Positions 44,493-53,770 of a stretch of 64,000 nucleotides of DNA are shown here, piece by piece (position 1 is the stretch's first letter; the number at the start of each line of letters is the position of its first letter). The notes under the pieces were generated by a model. That model had not been told where the DNA came from and made no database searches. It worked only from the letters and a program-made list of their open reading frames with translations. This DNA comes from AP-15 sp963772965. Lineage in GTDB: Bacteria > Pseudomonadota > Alphaproteobacteria > ATCC43930 > CGMCC-115725. Where the stretch lies: positions 1 to 64,000 of the forward strand of contig CAVYZU010000004.1 of the NCBI GenBank assembly GCA_963772965.1. Direction: 5' to 3'. Position numbers and translations under genes: made by a program.

Positions 44493-46170
44493 CTAGTACT
44501 TGTAGAACGTGTTACGTTCTGTGGTCGGACTGTAGACGTCGTGATCGACCATCACATTGACGCAGGCCGGCTTACCCGAGGCACGAGCGCGTTCCAGAGC
44601 GGGGCGGATACCTTTCGGTTCGGTGACGTTCTCACCATAGCCGCCCATACCCTCGACAATTCGGTCATAGCGTGTCCAGTCGCAGGACGGTGCCGACATC
44701 GCCGCGGACCTTGCCGTAATGCGACATCTGTCCGTAGCGGACCATGTTCCAGGCCGCATTGTTGCCGACGACAGCGACCATCGGCAGCTTGTGGCGCACG
44801 GCGGTGTCGAATTCGAAGCCGTTGAACCCGAACGAGCCATCGCCAAAGACAATGACGACGTCCTTGTCCGGAAACGCCGTCTTGGCGGCCAGCGCGAACG
44901 GCATGCCGATGCCGAGCGTTCCCAATGGGCCCGGATCGAGCCAGTGCCCCGGTTTGTGGGGCTTGATGACACCGGCAGCCAGGTTGACCACGTCGCCGCC
45001 GTCACCGATGACGATTGTATCTTCTGTTATAAAATCGTTGATCTCCTTGGCGAGCCGCAGCGGGTGTATCGGCAACGCGTCGGAGTTTTGCAACGCCAGT
45101 TCGTGCTCCTCCGCCTTCTGCTCGACGCCGCGCAGATGGTCGAGCCAGGACTGGCTGCGCGCCTCCGGCACCTTCGTGACGGCCGCCGCGAGCTGACTGA
45201 GGACGGCGGCGGCATCCCCGGTAATGCCGATATCGATACTCCGGTTGTGGCCCAGTTCCGCTTCGTCGAGATCGACCTGGATGACCTTTGCAGTCGATCC
45301 CAGCGACTTTCCGAAGCCCAAGCGGAAGTCGAAAGGAGTGCCGACGATCATGATCACGTCGGCCCGTGCGAACGCTTCATGACGTGAGTTTTCAAAGTGC
45401 ACGGGGGAATCCAGCGGCAGAGCGCCCCGCGCCTCACCATTGAGATAGACGGGGCAACCCAGTTTCCCTGCAAGCTCCTCCAATTCGGCGACGCCGCGGC
45501 AGTGCCACAACTGGGACCCGGCCAGAATGGCGGGATGCTGTGCCCCAGACAACCACCGGGCTGCCTCGTCAACCAGTTTGAAGTCGCCGTAGACTTTTCC
45601 CCGCGTCCGATACATGCCGGGGTCGACCACATCCTCCACGTCAACGGCGCCCATGAGGATGTCCATTGGAATGTCGATGAAGACAGGTCCCGGCCGACCG
45701 GCGTAAGCCTCGCGAAAAGCCATGCCCATGATGTCGGGGATGCGCTTGGTTTCATTGATGGTGGTGGCAAACTTTGTGATGGGCCGCATGATGGCGACGT
45801 GGTCCATCGCCTGCAGCGAGCCCATCAGGTTTTGGCAGAAGGGGCCTTGACCGCCGATAACCATCATCGGTGTCTGAGCCCGGAAGGCGTTGGCGACGCC
45901 GGTTACCGAGTTTGTGACCCCGGGGCCGGCGGCCACAACGGCGCAGCCGGGGACGCCGGTCAAGCGTGTCCAGGCGTCGGCGGCGTGCGCGGCGGCCTGC
46001 TCGTGGCGAACATCGATGATTTGAATGCCTTCATCGATGCAGCCGTTGAAAATATCCATAGAGTGCCCGCTGGCAAGCGCGAAGATGGCTTTAATGCCTT
46101 CCGCCTTGAGCGCACGGGCAACGAGCTGTCCCCCGGTCTTCATGGATTTGGACGTCTCGGATGCGGCCAC
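44493..46170 (-). pseudogene. ThDP-dependent lyase (acetolactate synthase/2-hydroxyacyl-CoA lyase-like), late frameshift
   Basis: The first about 490 residues are continuous and show the catalytic Glu in DVRHEQAAAHAADAW, AAGPGVTNSVTGVANAFR, and the ThDP motif from GDGSFGFNGFEF to VVGNNAAWN. Near 44690 the frame shifts and the tail resumes as WTRYDRIVEGMGGYGENVTE, ending FYKY at 44493. I chose a GTG at 46170 with AGGAGG 5 nt upstream. The family covers acetolactate synthases, oxalyl-CoA decarboxylases and 2-hydroxyacyl-CoA lyases. The adjacent CoA-transferase gene favours an acyl-CoA substrate. If so, it would release an aldehyde or formyl-CoA, which would relate it to the nearby AOR. That link is inference. 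Confidence 0.75.
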
Positions 46171-46737
46171 GGAAACCTCCTGTCCTTTTGCTGCGATGCA
46201 CACGATGTGGGACTGAAAGGGGCCGCCGGCTCGTCTGTGCTTGCCGTTAGTTGCGACCGATTGCCATAACGGTTCGCGACTATCCGCGGCCGCCGTTTAA
46301 GGCGGGGCGCAGCAGTTTAGGCCAGGCGCTCGCTAGAATGATGTCGGTGCGGCGGTGTCGAGGTTGCTGCGGTTATTGATTTAGGTCAATGAACCCGATC
46401 CCTTGCTCGCGTTCCCTACTCTGTAACAAAACGCTCGCTATTCGCGGTTGAGTCATCGGCAGGCCCAGGGTCTCGCGGAGCCTAGCTCGCCATTTGGCTC
46501 AACCAATCACGAACATTTTAACCTGATTAAACCTGAGCTAACCCCGCCTCACACGCGAATGCGCGAAGTTCATAGGTGACCGGAGGGATACCGCAATGAA
46601 CAGCCCAGCCCTGAGCGCAACCACACTCCACGCCGCAAGCGGCGCCGAGAATTCTCGCCTTCAGCCCGCGCCGCGGCTCCGAAGAGGAGCGTTCACCGAA
46701 CGGGCGCGAGGCATCGGTAGGAGGACCGGCTCCCGGA
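46171..46737. other. divergent intergenic region, no gene seen
   Basis: This region separates the ThDP lyase/CoA-transferase unit (minus) from the AraC regulator gene (plus), so it should hold both promoters. No operator can be identified with confidence. A 60-residue open frame at 46596-46781 lacks protein-like composition. Confidence 0.4.
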
Positions 46738-47610
46738 ATGACGTTTCCTGGCATCGGTTTCCACCCAATAAACTTAGTTAGCCGTCAAACCGCCGTATGG
46801 CGCGGTTTGAGCGGGGAGGTCGTCCGGATTAGCACGCAGGAAAGCTTCGAATGCGAATATTGCGGACCATTGCACCTATTGATCGCCTATCAGCGGGCCG
46901 CGAGGCATAAGGGCGACAGCACCGTCGACGGTCTGCCGCGATCGACGCTGCATGATCTCAGCCGCAAGCTCACCTTTGTGCCGGCGGGCAGCAGGTTTCG
47001 GGAGTGGCACGACCCGAGCGGGCCGATGCACGCGATATATCTCTACATTGATCCGCGCGGGCCGCTGATGGACGCAGAAGCCGGATTTGCCGACGCCCAC
47101 CTCCTGCCGCGGCTCTTCTTTCACCGTCTCTTTATGTGGGAGACGGCGCTGCAGCTCGGAGCACTGATCGAGGCCGGCCCGTCACAATGTCAATGCTACG
47201 CCGAAGCACTGGGTGTCGTCCTCGCGCATAAGCTGTTGCGGCTCAGCATCGGGAACACGCTAGCCGCACCGGTGGCGCAAGGCGGTCTCGCGGACTGGCA
47301 GCGGCGGGCGGTCGCCCAATACATCGAAGCGAACCTCGCTCGTCAGATCTCGACAGCGGCGCTCGCCGAAACGGCTCGGCTGAGCCCCTTTCACTTCTCC
47401 CGAGCTTTCAAGAAATCCTTCGGAATGCCGCCCCATTATTATCACATGAAGCGCCGGCTTGAATGGGCAAAAAGCTTATTGGCCGAGCGGAGCAGATCGG
47501 TGACTGACATTGCACTGCAGGTGGGTTTCGCCGATACAAGCTCGTTCTCGGTCGCTTTCCGGAAACTCGCTGACCGGTCGCCAACGGAATATCGCCGAAC
47601 ACTCGTTTGA
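46738..47610 (+). CDS. AraC-family transcriptional regulator
   Basis: The C-terminal 100 residues are a two-helix-turn-helix AraC domain: YIEANLARQISTAALAETAR, SPFHFSRAFKKSFGMPPHYY, and VTDIALQVGFADTSSFSVAF with the FRK-type finish and SPTEYRR. The N-terminal about 180 residues are a cupin-like sensing region (KLTFVPAGSRFREWHDPSGP) with no recognised ligand. It is divergent from the ThDP lyase/CoA-transferase genes, which it may control. Confidence 0.88.
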   Translation: MTFPGIGFHPINLVSRQTAVWRGLSGEVVRISTQESFECEYCGPLHLLIAYQRAARHKGDSTVDGLPRSTLHDLSRKLTFVPAGSRFREWHDPSGPMHAIYLYIDPRGPLMDAEAGFADAHLLPRLFFHRLFMWETALQLGALIEAGPSQCQCYAEALGVVLAHKLLRLSIGNTLAAPVAQGGLADWQRRAVAQYIEANLARQISTAALAETARLSPFHFSRAFKKSFGMPPHYYHMKRRLEWAKSLLAERSRSVTDIALQVGFADTSSFSVAFRKLADRSPTEYRRTLV

Positions 47611-47683
47611 GCAGGACCACGCCTGACGCGCGCGCCTTACCCCATCCGCCCCAACGTGGAACCCTGCGCCTGCTGCGGGCCGC

Positions 47684-48343
47684 TCAAAGCGTCGCGAGAT
47701 AGGCGCTGACCTCACTGATCTGCTCGGGGGTGAGGTTCATCGCATTGGCGTGCATGATTATGTTATGCCGCCCCCAAGACGCGAACGCCTCCAGCTGGCG
47801 CGCGAGATAGGCCTGGTATTGTCCGGCGAGCCGCGGGATCGAGTCGTTGCCCTGCGCTCTTACCCCGTGACAACTGACGCAGGCCGGCACGCTCTCTGAC
47901 GGAATGCCCTCTGTGTAGATCCGCTCGCCCGCGGCGATTTGTGATGAATTGGCGGGTTCACCGGCGACCGGCGGCTGAGATGCGTAGAAGGCGGCGATTG
48001 CATCGGTGGTGGGAGGGTTTAGCTGCGTCGTCAAGCCCCACATTACCAGGTAGTCGAGGTAGGTCTGCGCGTGCGGTGCAGTGCGTGTGGCGTTGCGAAA
48101 GTCGTTGAGCTGCGCGACTATGTAATCCTTCTGCTGGCCGGCAAGGCGCGGAAAATTCGGCGAGGTGCTGCGGCCGTCCGGGCCGTGACAGGACGAGCAG
48201 TAATACAGGATACTGCTCACATCCTGAGCGCTCGCTGGTGCGGAGCAGATGACGCTGAACGCGGCGAAGGTCAGCGCTAGGAAAAGCATACGACCGCCGC
48301 CGCACGCGACGACGGGCCGATAGCGGGCATCGGTGTTGAACAT
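47684..48343 (-). CDS. dihaem cytochrome c (c4-like)
   Basis: This 219-residue exported protein has two haem sites, CSSCHGPDG and CVSCHGVRAQ, each followed by a PRLAGQ motif and a later Met (VMWGLTTQ and HANAMNLTPEQ) as likely sixth ligands. This is the two-fold repeat of cytochrome c4. A signal peptide ends at APASAQ. An internal ATG at 48289 is an alternative start. It probably carries electrons in the periplasm; its partner here is unknown. Confidence 0.85.
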   Translation of the reverse strand: MFNTDARYRPVVACGGGRMLFLALTFAAFSVICSAPASAQDVSSILYYCSSCHGPDGRSTSPNFPRLAGQQKDYIVAQLNDFRNATRTAPHAQTYLDYLVMWGLTTQLNPPTTDAIAAFYASQPPVAGEPANSSQIAAGERIYTEGIPSESVPACVSCHGVRAQGNDSIPRLAGQYQAYLARQLEAFASWGRHNIIMHANAMNLTPEQISEVSAYLATL

Positions 48344-48369
48344 CGGTCTATCCCCTCTCGCGCTGGTTT

Positions 48370-49309
48370 CTAGAAGACCCTCGTCAGGCGAAAGATCACC
48401 CCGATATTATCCTTGAATTGACCGGAGACGGAGACGTCGTGATTTCACTGACAGCAACATCTGCCATTTTGGCGCGACGAACTGCTCATACGTCCATCGG
48501 AGCTGCTGTTCATGGGTTTCGCTTCCATTCCTAAGCCCCTCGATTTTCTCGACGCCGCCAAACGTGCCAGCATAGCCCATCGAGATTGATGCCGCTCCCA
48601 AAGACGGCATCGCCCGCCGCATCATGTCTGTTATATCGTAGCTGACCCATGAATATGCATTGTAAGTCGGGGTCTGGCTCAGCGTCAAATTGGCCGCACC
48701 GACATTCCGGTTCGGGCCGTAAGCGATCCAGTCGCCGGCCATATCCCACGTCCACTTGCCGAGAAATCCTTGCGTGTAGTCGATCTGGATATCGTTCTGC
48801 CAGCGGTTGGCGCCGAGGTTCAACGCCCTGGTGTTGGAATAGCTTCCCGTCGGCGGCGTCATCCAGTCCGACACCGATACCCAGGTCTTCTGCTGCGGTA
48901 GGCTGATCGGCCACAGCGTCCCGGACAGGATCAAGTCGCTTGCACCCGATGCCGAGCCCAACGAAACGCCGTTGAGCTTGGCGTTGTATTCGGTGCCGAA
49001 CGGCTGCAGCCATTCCAACAGAAACGGCGTCCCATTGAATTGATTGTAATAGAGGTAACGGGCAATGCCGATCTGGCTGGTCAGGCCGGTATCGTGTGTT
49101 ATCGACGTTCCGTTGGTAGTGGTGTATTCATTCCGATTTTCAAACTCATAGTAGCCCATCATCATCATCGTGCCGGGCGCCGCCGGGACAAAATCGAATG
49201 GCTGATAGTCGATCGCCTGAGACGGCGCGCTAAATACGCTGGCAATAGCGAGACCGGCACCGATCACCGAGGCTTGCCTGGACAGCATCTTCCTTACGGA
49301 TCTTGCCAT
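48370..49309 (-). pseudogene. outer-membrane transporter-like protein (MetA/phenol type), one frameshift
   Basis: A signal peptide (ending APSQA) precedes a beta-rich protein with MMMMGYYEFENRNEYTTTNG, IGIARYLYYNQFNGTPFLLE and NDIQIDYTQGFLGKWTWDMA, the pattern of the outer-membrane transporter family first noted in phenol-degradation loci. An extra A in an AAA run near 48443 ruins the annotated end. In the next frame it reads HDVSVSGQFKDNIGVIFRLT and ends RVF at a stop at 48370-48372, with the terminal Phe of outer-membrane proteins. I chose the ATG at 49309, with GAGGAG upstream. The substrate is unknown. Confidence 0.7.
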
Positions 49310-49365
49310 TTGCCGCGTCTCCTCTCCAAATGCTCTTGCGTGTCCCGTATCGCGGCTGCTCGGCG

Positions 49366-49707
49366 CTATTCGCAGTCGAAGGATTTGACGCGAAGCTCGC
49401 GTCCTCGCAGCAGCTGAGCAGCGTAAGAACCGCAGCGCGGACAACATGAGCCCAACCGCGCCGGTTGGAATTCGCAGGCGCAGTCTCGGCAACAGGCTTG
49501 CAATGGGATTGTCTCGATCGCCAATTTGGCGCCCTGGGCCACAGTGTCCCTGGCAACCAAGTCAAAGCAGAACCGCAGCGCATCCGGTTCGACACCTGCC
49601 GCAGCCCCAACTTCCACCAAGACGCGGGTGACCGCGTGCACGCCTTCGTCGCGAGCGCGTTCGACGATGAGGTCGACAATGCTTTGGCTCAGCGCGAGCT
49701 CGTGCAT
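49366..49707 (-). CDS. hypA: hydrogenase nickel metallochaperone HypA
   Basis: This 113-residue protein begins MHELALSQSIVDL, with the N-terminal Met-His-Glu nickel site. It has a structural zinc site in CRDCACEF and CPRCGS near the C-terminus. It delivers Ni with HypB to the hydrogenase large subunit. A 27-bp upstream extension to 49734 was rejected because the nickel site needs the free N-terminus. It is divergent from hypF, and hypB is about 10 kb away. Confidence 0.92.
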   Translation of the reverse strand: MHELALSQSIVDLIVERARDEGVHAVTRVLVEVGAAAGVEPDALRFCFDLVARDTVAQGAKLAIETIPLQACCRDCACEFQPARLGSCCPRCGSYAAQLLRGRELRVKSFDCE

Positions 49708-50031
49708 CGGCGCCGCCTTGTCAAAGAGCGCCACATGCGCAAGGCCAGCAACTCGTCACTGCCAGCCAACAGTCTCGCCTGTTGGCCCGTCTATTACAGG
49801 GTCCAACAGCTAACTCCCTTGTTGTACCTGAAACGGTTCGTTGATGCACGTATCAGTAGAATATTTCAGGAGATGGTCTTCTGCTTTTCTGAGAATGCTA
49901 AGAGTTGCGCGAAATTGCCCCAATCCGCATCGCGGGCTGCGGCGGCACTTGTATTCGACAGCGAAGAAGGCAGCTTCCGACCAGCGAGTGCCTGCGGTCG
50001 ATGGGCCGGATGAAACCGCAATGTCGGGTCA
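49708..50031. other. hypA-hypF divergent intergenic region
   Basis: This 324-bp region between two divergent maturation units holds no gene-like frame. It must contain both promoters. I tested for sigma-54 (GG-N10-GC) and found only a near match (GGCACTTG near 49953) with the wrong -12 bases. Confidence 0.4.
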
Positions 50032-52404
50032 ATGCATAATCGCAATCCGGCATGGACCGGATTGAAAGCTGGAGCAGTGTCGATTTCCGCGCGAGCGAAT
50101 GACACCGGGAGGATCGAGAGAGTGCGATCGCGCATCCTCGTGCGCGGCGCCGTGCAGGGTGTCGGGTTCCGCCCCTTTTTCCATCGCCAGGCGACCACAC
50201 GCGGTCTCACCGGCTGGGTCATCAATACGAGCGAGGGGGTCGTCGCCGAGGCCGAGGGCGATCCCGAGCAGATCGCTGCCCTGGTGCAGGAAATCCGCGA
50301 AGCTCCGCCGGCCAATGCCACAGTCGATGCCGTCGAGACGCGCGGGGTCGCACCGCGTTGGGAGAATGGGTTCGAAATCCGCGCAAGCGATGCGGCCGGT
50401 CCGTGTACTGCCCAGATACTGCCCGATTTCGCAACCTGCGCCGATTGCCTCGCCGAGCTTTTCGATCCGTCGGACCGCCGTTACCGCTATCCCTTTATTA
50501 ACTGTACGCATTGCGGGCCCCGCTACAGCATCATCGAAGACATCCCATATGATCGGGCGCGGACGTCGATGCGGCATTTTACAATGTGTCCGGTCTGCCG
50601 CGCCGAATACGACAATCCGGTCGACCGGCGCTTTTATGCCGAGCCTAATGCCTGCGCCGACTGTGGGCCGCGTATTGCGCTGTGGAACGCAGCTGGAACG
50701 ACGCTCTGCCACGGCGACGATGCTCTGATTGCCGCAGCGGCGGCATTGCGCGCGGGATCGATCATCGCAGTGAAGGGTATTGGTGGCTTTCACTTTGTCG
50801 TGGACGCGCGCGACGAAGCTGCCGTGCGCCGCCTTCGGGCGCGCAAACGGCGCGAGGAAAAGCCCTTCGCGGTGATGTTTCCCTCGCTGGCCGATGTCGC
50901 GGCGAGTTGCCGTGTCGTGCCTGCCGAGGATGCGTTGCTGACCGCTCCGGCACGCCCCATTGTCCTATTGCGGCGGACCGGCGGGCCCATTGCAGCCGCA
51001 GTGGCGCCAGGCAATCCCTGGCTCGGCGCCCTGCTGCCTTACGCACCGCTGCATCATCTGCTGATGCGCGAACTCGGTTTCCCCGTGGTCGCCACCAGTG
51101 GCAATACGAGCGACGAGCCGATCGTCATCGACGAGCAAGAAGCGCTCGAACGGCTGGGCGGGATTGCAGACTTGTTCCTTGTCCATGACCGGCCGATCGT
51201 TCGGCCCGTAGATGATTCGGTGGCGCGCGTGGTGTGCGGACGTGCGCTCCTGTTGCGCAGGGCACGAGGCTACGCGCCGGCGCCGATCATGTTCAAGGGT
51301 GGGCGGTCGGGCATTCTCGCCTTTGGCGGCCACCTCAAGAGCACGGTCGCGCTAACGCACGCGGGCGGTACGGTTCTGAGCCAACATATCGGCGATCTCG
51401 AGACGATTGAGGCGCGGGCGGCCCACACCAGGGCGGCCGAGGATCTGGCTCAGCTGCATGCAGAGCCGCCGGTGCTTGCCGTGCGCGATCTGCACCCGGA
51501 CTATGCTTCGAGCGGCGCGGCAGAGGCATCAGGCCTCCCGGTGCTCGCGGTCCAACATCATCTCGCTCACGTCTGCGCTTGCCTGGCCGAACACGGGCTT
51601 AAGCCGCCGGTGCTTGGTGTCGCCTGGGACGGCACCGGCTACGGCCCGGACGGGACGATCTGGGGCGGAGAGTTCCTGTTGGTTGCGGCTGGCGGATGGA
51701 GCCGCTTTGCCAAGCTCCGGCCGTTCCGGCTCCCTGGTGGTGATCGGGCAATCCGCGAGCCGCGCCGTGCCGCCCTTGGGCTTCTCTACGAGGCTTACGG
51801 CGAGCGAGCCTTCGAGATGAGCGAGCTTGCCCCGATTGCCGCGTTCAGTAGAACCGAACTCGGCGTCATCAAGCAGATGCTGGTGCGCGGGATCAATGCG
51901 CCGGTTACCTCGAGCGCCGGCCGCCTGTTCGATGCGTTTGCGGCTCTCGTGGGCCTTCGCCAGATCGGCGGATACGAGGGCCAGGCGGCAATCGAGCTGG
52001 AAGGAGCCGCTGGCGACCGGGCAGCCGGTCGACGTTACCGCCTTCCAATACGACAGAGCAATGACAGGACCACTTTGGAGGTCGATTGGGAGCCAGCGCT
52101 GGGCGAGGCTCTTGCCGATCTACGCGCTGGTGTGCCCTCAGCGCAGATCTCCGCGGCGTTGCATGACGGTTTGGCAACAGCGATCGCCGAGGTGGCGGTG
52201 CGCGCCGGTCAGCGGACCGTGGTCTTGACGGGCGGCTGCTTTCAGAATGCCCGGCTAACCGAGAGCACAGTCGCTGCACTGCGTGCGGCCGGTCTCGACC
52301 CCGTCTGGCACCGGCGGGTCCCGCCTAACGACGGCGGGCTGGCGCTCGGTCAGGCCGCGTGGGCCGCGTGGATGGAAAAATCTGGAGAAGCGAAGTGTGC
52401 TTAG
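50032..52404 (+). CDS. hypF: carbamoyltransferase HypF
   Basis: This 790-residue enzyme makes the cyanide ligands of the NiFe site from carbamoyl phosphate with HypE. Domain order from the N-terminus is acylphosphatase (VRGAVQGVGFRPFFHRQA), two zinc fingers (CADC with CTHC, CPVC with CADC, each pair about 24 apart), a YrdC-like domain (KGIGGFHFVVDARDE, KRREEKPFAVMFPS), and a Kae1-like domain (HHLAHVCACLAEHG, GGCFQNARLTES). It is complete. It overlaps hypC by 10 bp. Confidence 0.94.
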   Translation: MHNRNPAWTGLKAGAVSISARANDTGRIERVRSRILVRGAVQGVGFRPFFHRQATTRGLTGWVINTSEGVVAEAEGDPEQIAALVQEIREAPPANATVDAVETRGVAPRWENGFEIRASDAAGPCTAQILPDFATCADCLAELFDPSDRRYRYPFINCTHCGPRYSIIEDIPYDRARTSMRHFTMCPVCRAEYDNPVDRRFYAEPNACADCGPRIALWNAAGTTLCHGDDALIAAAAALRAGSIIAVKGIGGFHFVVDARDEAAVRRLRARKRREEKPFAVMFPSLADVAASCRVVPAEDALLTAPARPIVLLRRTGGPIAAAVAPGNPWLGALLPYAPLHHLLMRELGFPVVATSGNTSDEPIVIDEQEALERLGGIADLFLVHDRPIVRPVDDSVARVVCGRALLLRRARGYAPAPIMFKGGRSGILAFGGHLKSTVALTHAGGTVLSQHIGDLETIEARAAHTRAAEDLAQLHAEPPVLAVRDLHPDYASSGAAEASGLPVLAVQHHLAHVCACLAEHGLKPPVLGVAWDGTGYGPDGTIWGGEFLLVAAGGWSRFAKLRPFRLPGGDRAIREPRRAALGLLYEAYGERAFEMSELAPIAAFSRTELGVIKQMLVRGINAPVTSSAGRLFDAFAALVGLRQIGGYEGQAAIELEGAAGDRAAGRRYRLPIRQSNDRTTLEVDWEPALGEALADLRAGVPSAQISAALHDGLATAIAEVAVRAGQRTVVLTGGCFQNARLTESTVAALRAAGLDPVWHRRVPPNDGGLALGQAAWAAWMEKSGEAKCA

Positions 52405-52664
52405 CTGTTCCGGGACGGCTTTTGAGCGTGGCGGGAGACGCTCCTCTGACAAGGATCGGCCGGGTTGATTTTGGCGGCGTCGTCAAGGAGATCAATCTCG
52501 CCTTCGTACCCGAGGCGCAGGTTGGGGAGTACGTGCTGGTTCATGTCGGCTTTGCCCTCACCGTGATCGACGAGAGCGAAGCCGCACAGTTATTCGAGCA
52601 TCTGCGCGAGATGGGTGAGTTACTGGACCCTGAAGCGGGCCGTACTCGGGACGGCTTCGCATGA
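52395..52664 (+). CDS. hypC: hydrogenase maturation chaperone HypC
   Basis: This 89-residue protein starts at a GTG and reads M-CLAVPGRLLSV, the family's obligatory N-terminal Met-Cys, whose Cys holds the Fe(CN)2CO unit. It is followed by GRVDFGGVVKEINLAFVPEA and VGEYVLVHVGFALTVIDES. A longer frame from 52359 without this start was rejected. It works with HypD and guides the iron centre to the large subunit. Its stop overlaps the hypD start by 4 bp. Confidence 0.92.
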   Translation: MCLAVPGRLLSVAGDAPLTRIGRVDFGGVVKEINLAFVPEAQVGEYVLVHVGFALTVIDESEAAQLFEHLREMGELLDPEAGRTRDGFA

Positions 52665-53770
52665 AGTTTCGTGACGAATACCGCGATCCCGCAGCGGCAC
52701 GCGGCGTTGCCGAAGCCATCGCGCGCAAGGTGACGCGTCCATGGACGTTGATGGAGGTCTGCGGCGGCCAGACCCATGCGATCGTCCGCTTCGGCATCGA
52801 TCGCCTGTTGCCGGCTGATGTCAGTTTGGTCCATGGACCCGGTTGCCCGGTCTGTGTGACACCCACGGAGTATATCGACAAGGCGATCGAGCTCGCCTCC
52901 CGGCCCGAGGTGACGCTGTGCTCGTTTGGCGACATGCTGCGCGTGCCCGGCATTGACGGGGATCTCCTCGGCGCCAAGGCGCGAGGCGGCGATGTGAGGT
53001 TTGTCTATTCCCCTCTCGATGCGCTCGCAGTGGCGCGTGTCAATCCCGACCGGCAGGTGGTGTTCTTCGCCGTCGGCTTCGAGACCACCGCGCCGGCCAA
53101 CGCCATGGCTGTCTATCGCGCCCATCGCGAGGGAATACGAAATTTTTCAATGCTGGTCTCGCATGTGCTGGTGCCGCCGGCCATGCGTGCGCTGCTCGAT
53201 GCGCCGACAAACCGAGTGCGGGGTTTTCTCGCCGCCGGCCATGTCTGCACGGTGATGGGCTACGAGGAATACGAGCCGATCGCGGCACAGTACGGCGTCC
53301 CGATCGTCGTCACCGGCTTCGAGCCTCTCGATATTCTCGAAGGCGTCTATATGTGCGTCTGTCAGCTCGAGCAAGGCCGCGGGGAGGTCGAGAACCAATA
53401 CAGCCGATCGGTTCGCCGGGAAGGAAACCGGCCGGCGCAAGACATCATCCGCGAGGTGTTCCAAATCGTCCCACGCCGCTGGCGCGGTATCGGGGAGATC
53501 GCGCAGAGCGGGCTCGGGCTCTCCGACACCTATCTCGACTACGACGCAGAGCTCATCTTCGGGAAAGTCGAGACAGCGGCCGAGCAGGAAGTCGAATGCA
53601 TCAGCGGCCTCGTGCTGCGCGGCGAACGCAAGCCCTCGCAATGCCCCGCTTTCGGCACCCGCTGCACACCCGAGCGCCCGCTCGGCGTCACGATGGTTTC
53701 CGGCGAGGGCGCCTGCGCCGCCTATTACCGCTATCGCCGGACCAATGGCTCGCCGGAGATCAACGGATGA
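52661..53770 (+). CDS. hypD: hydrogenase maturation factor HypD
   Basis: This 369-residue protein assembles the Fe(CN)2CO group. Conserved Cys motifs are VCGGQTHAIVRFGI, GPGCPVCVT, and the C-terminal [4Fe-4S] set CISG, QCPAFGTRCTPE and GEGACAAYYRYRR. It overlaps both neighbours by an ATGA, so hypFCDE is one tightly coupled unit. Confidence 0.94.
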   Translation: MKFRDEYRDPAAARGVAEAIARKVTRPWTLMEVCGGQTHAIVRFGIDRLLPADVSLVHGPGCPVCVTPTEYIDKAIELASRPEVTLCSFGDMLRVPGIDGDLLGAKARGGDVRFVYSPLDALAVARVNPDRQVVFFAVGFETTAPANAMAVYRAHREGIRNFSMLVSHVLVPPAMRALLDAPTNRVRGFLAAGHVCTVMGYEEYEPIAAQYGVPIVVTGFEPLDILEGVYMCVCQLEQGRGEVENQYSRSVRREGNRPAQDIIREVFQIVPRRWRGIGEIAQSGLGLSDTYLDYDAELIFGKVETAAEQEVECISGLVLRGERKPSQCPAFGTRCTPERPLGVTMVSGEGACAAYYRYRRTNGSPEING

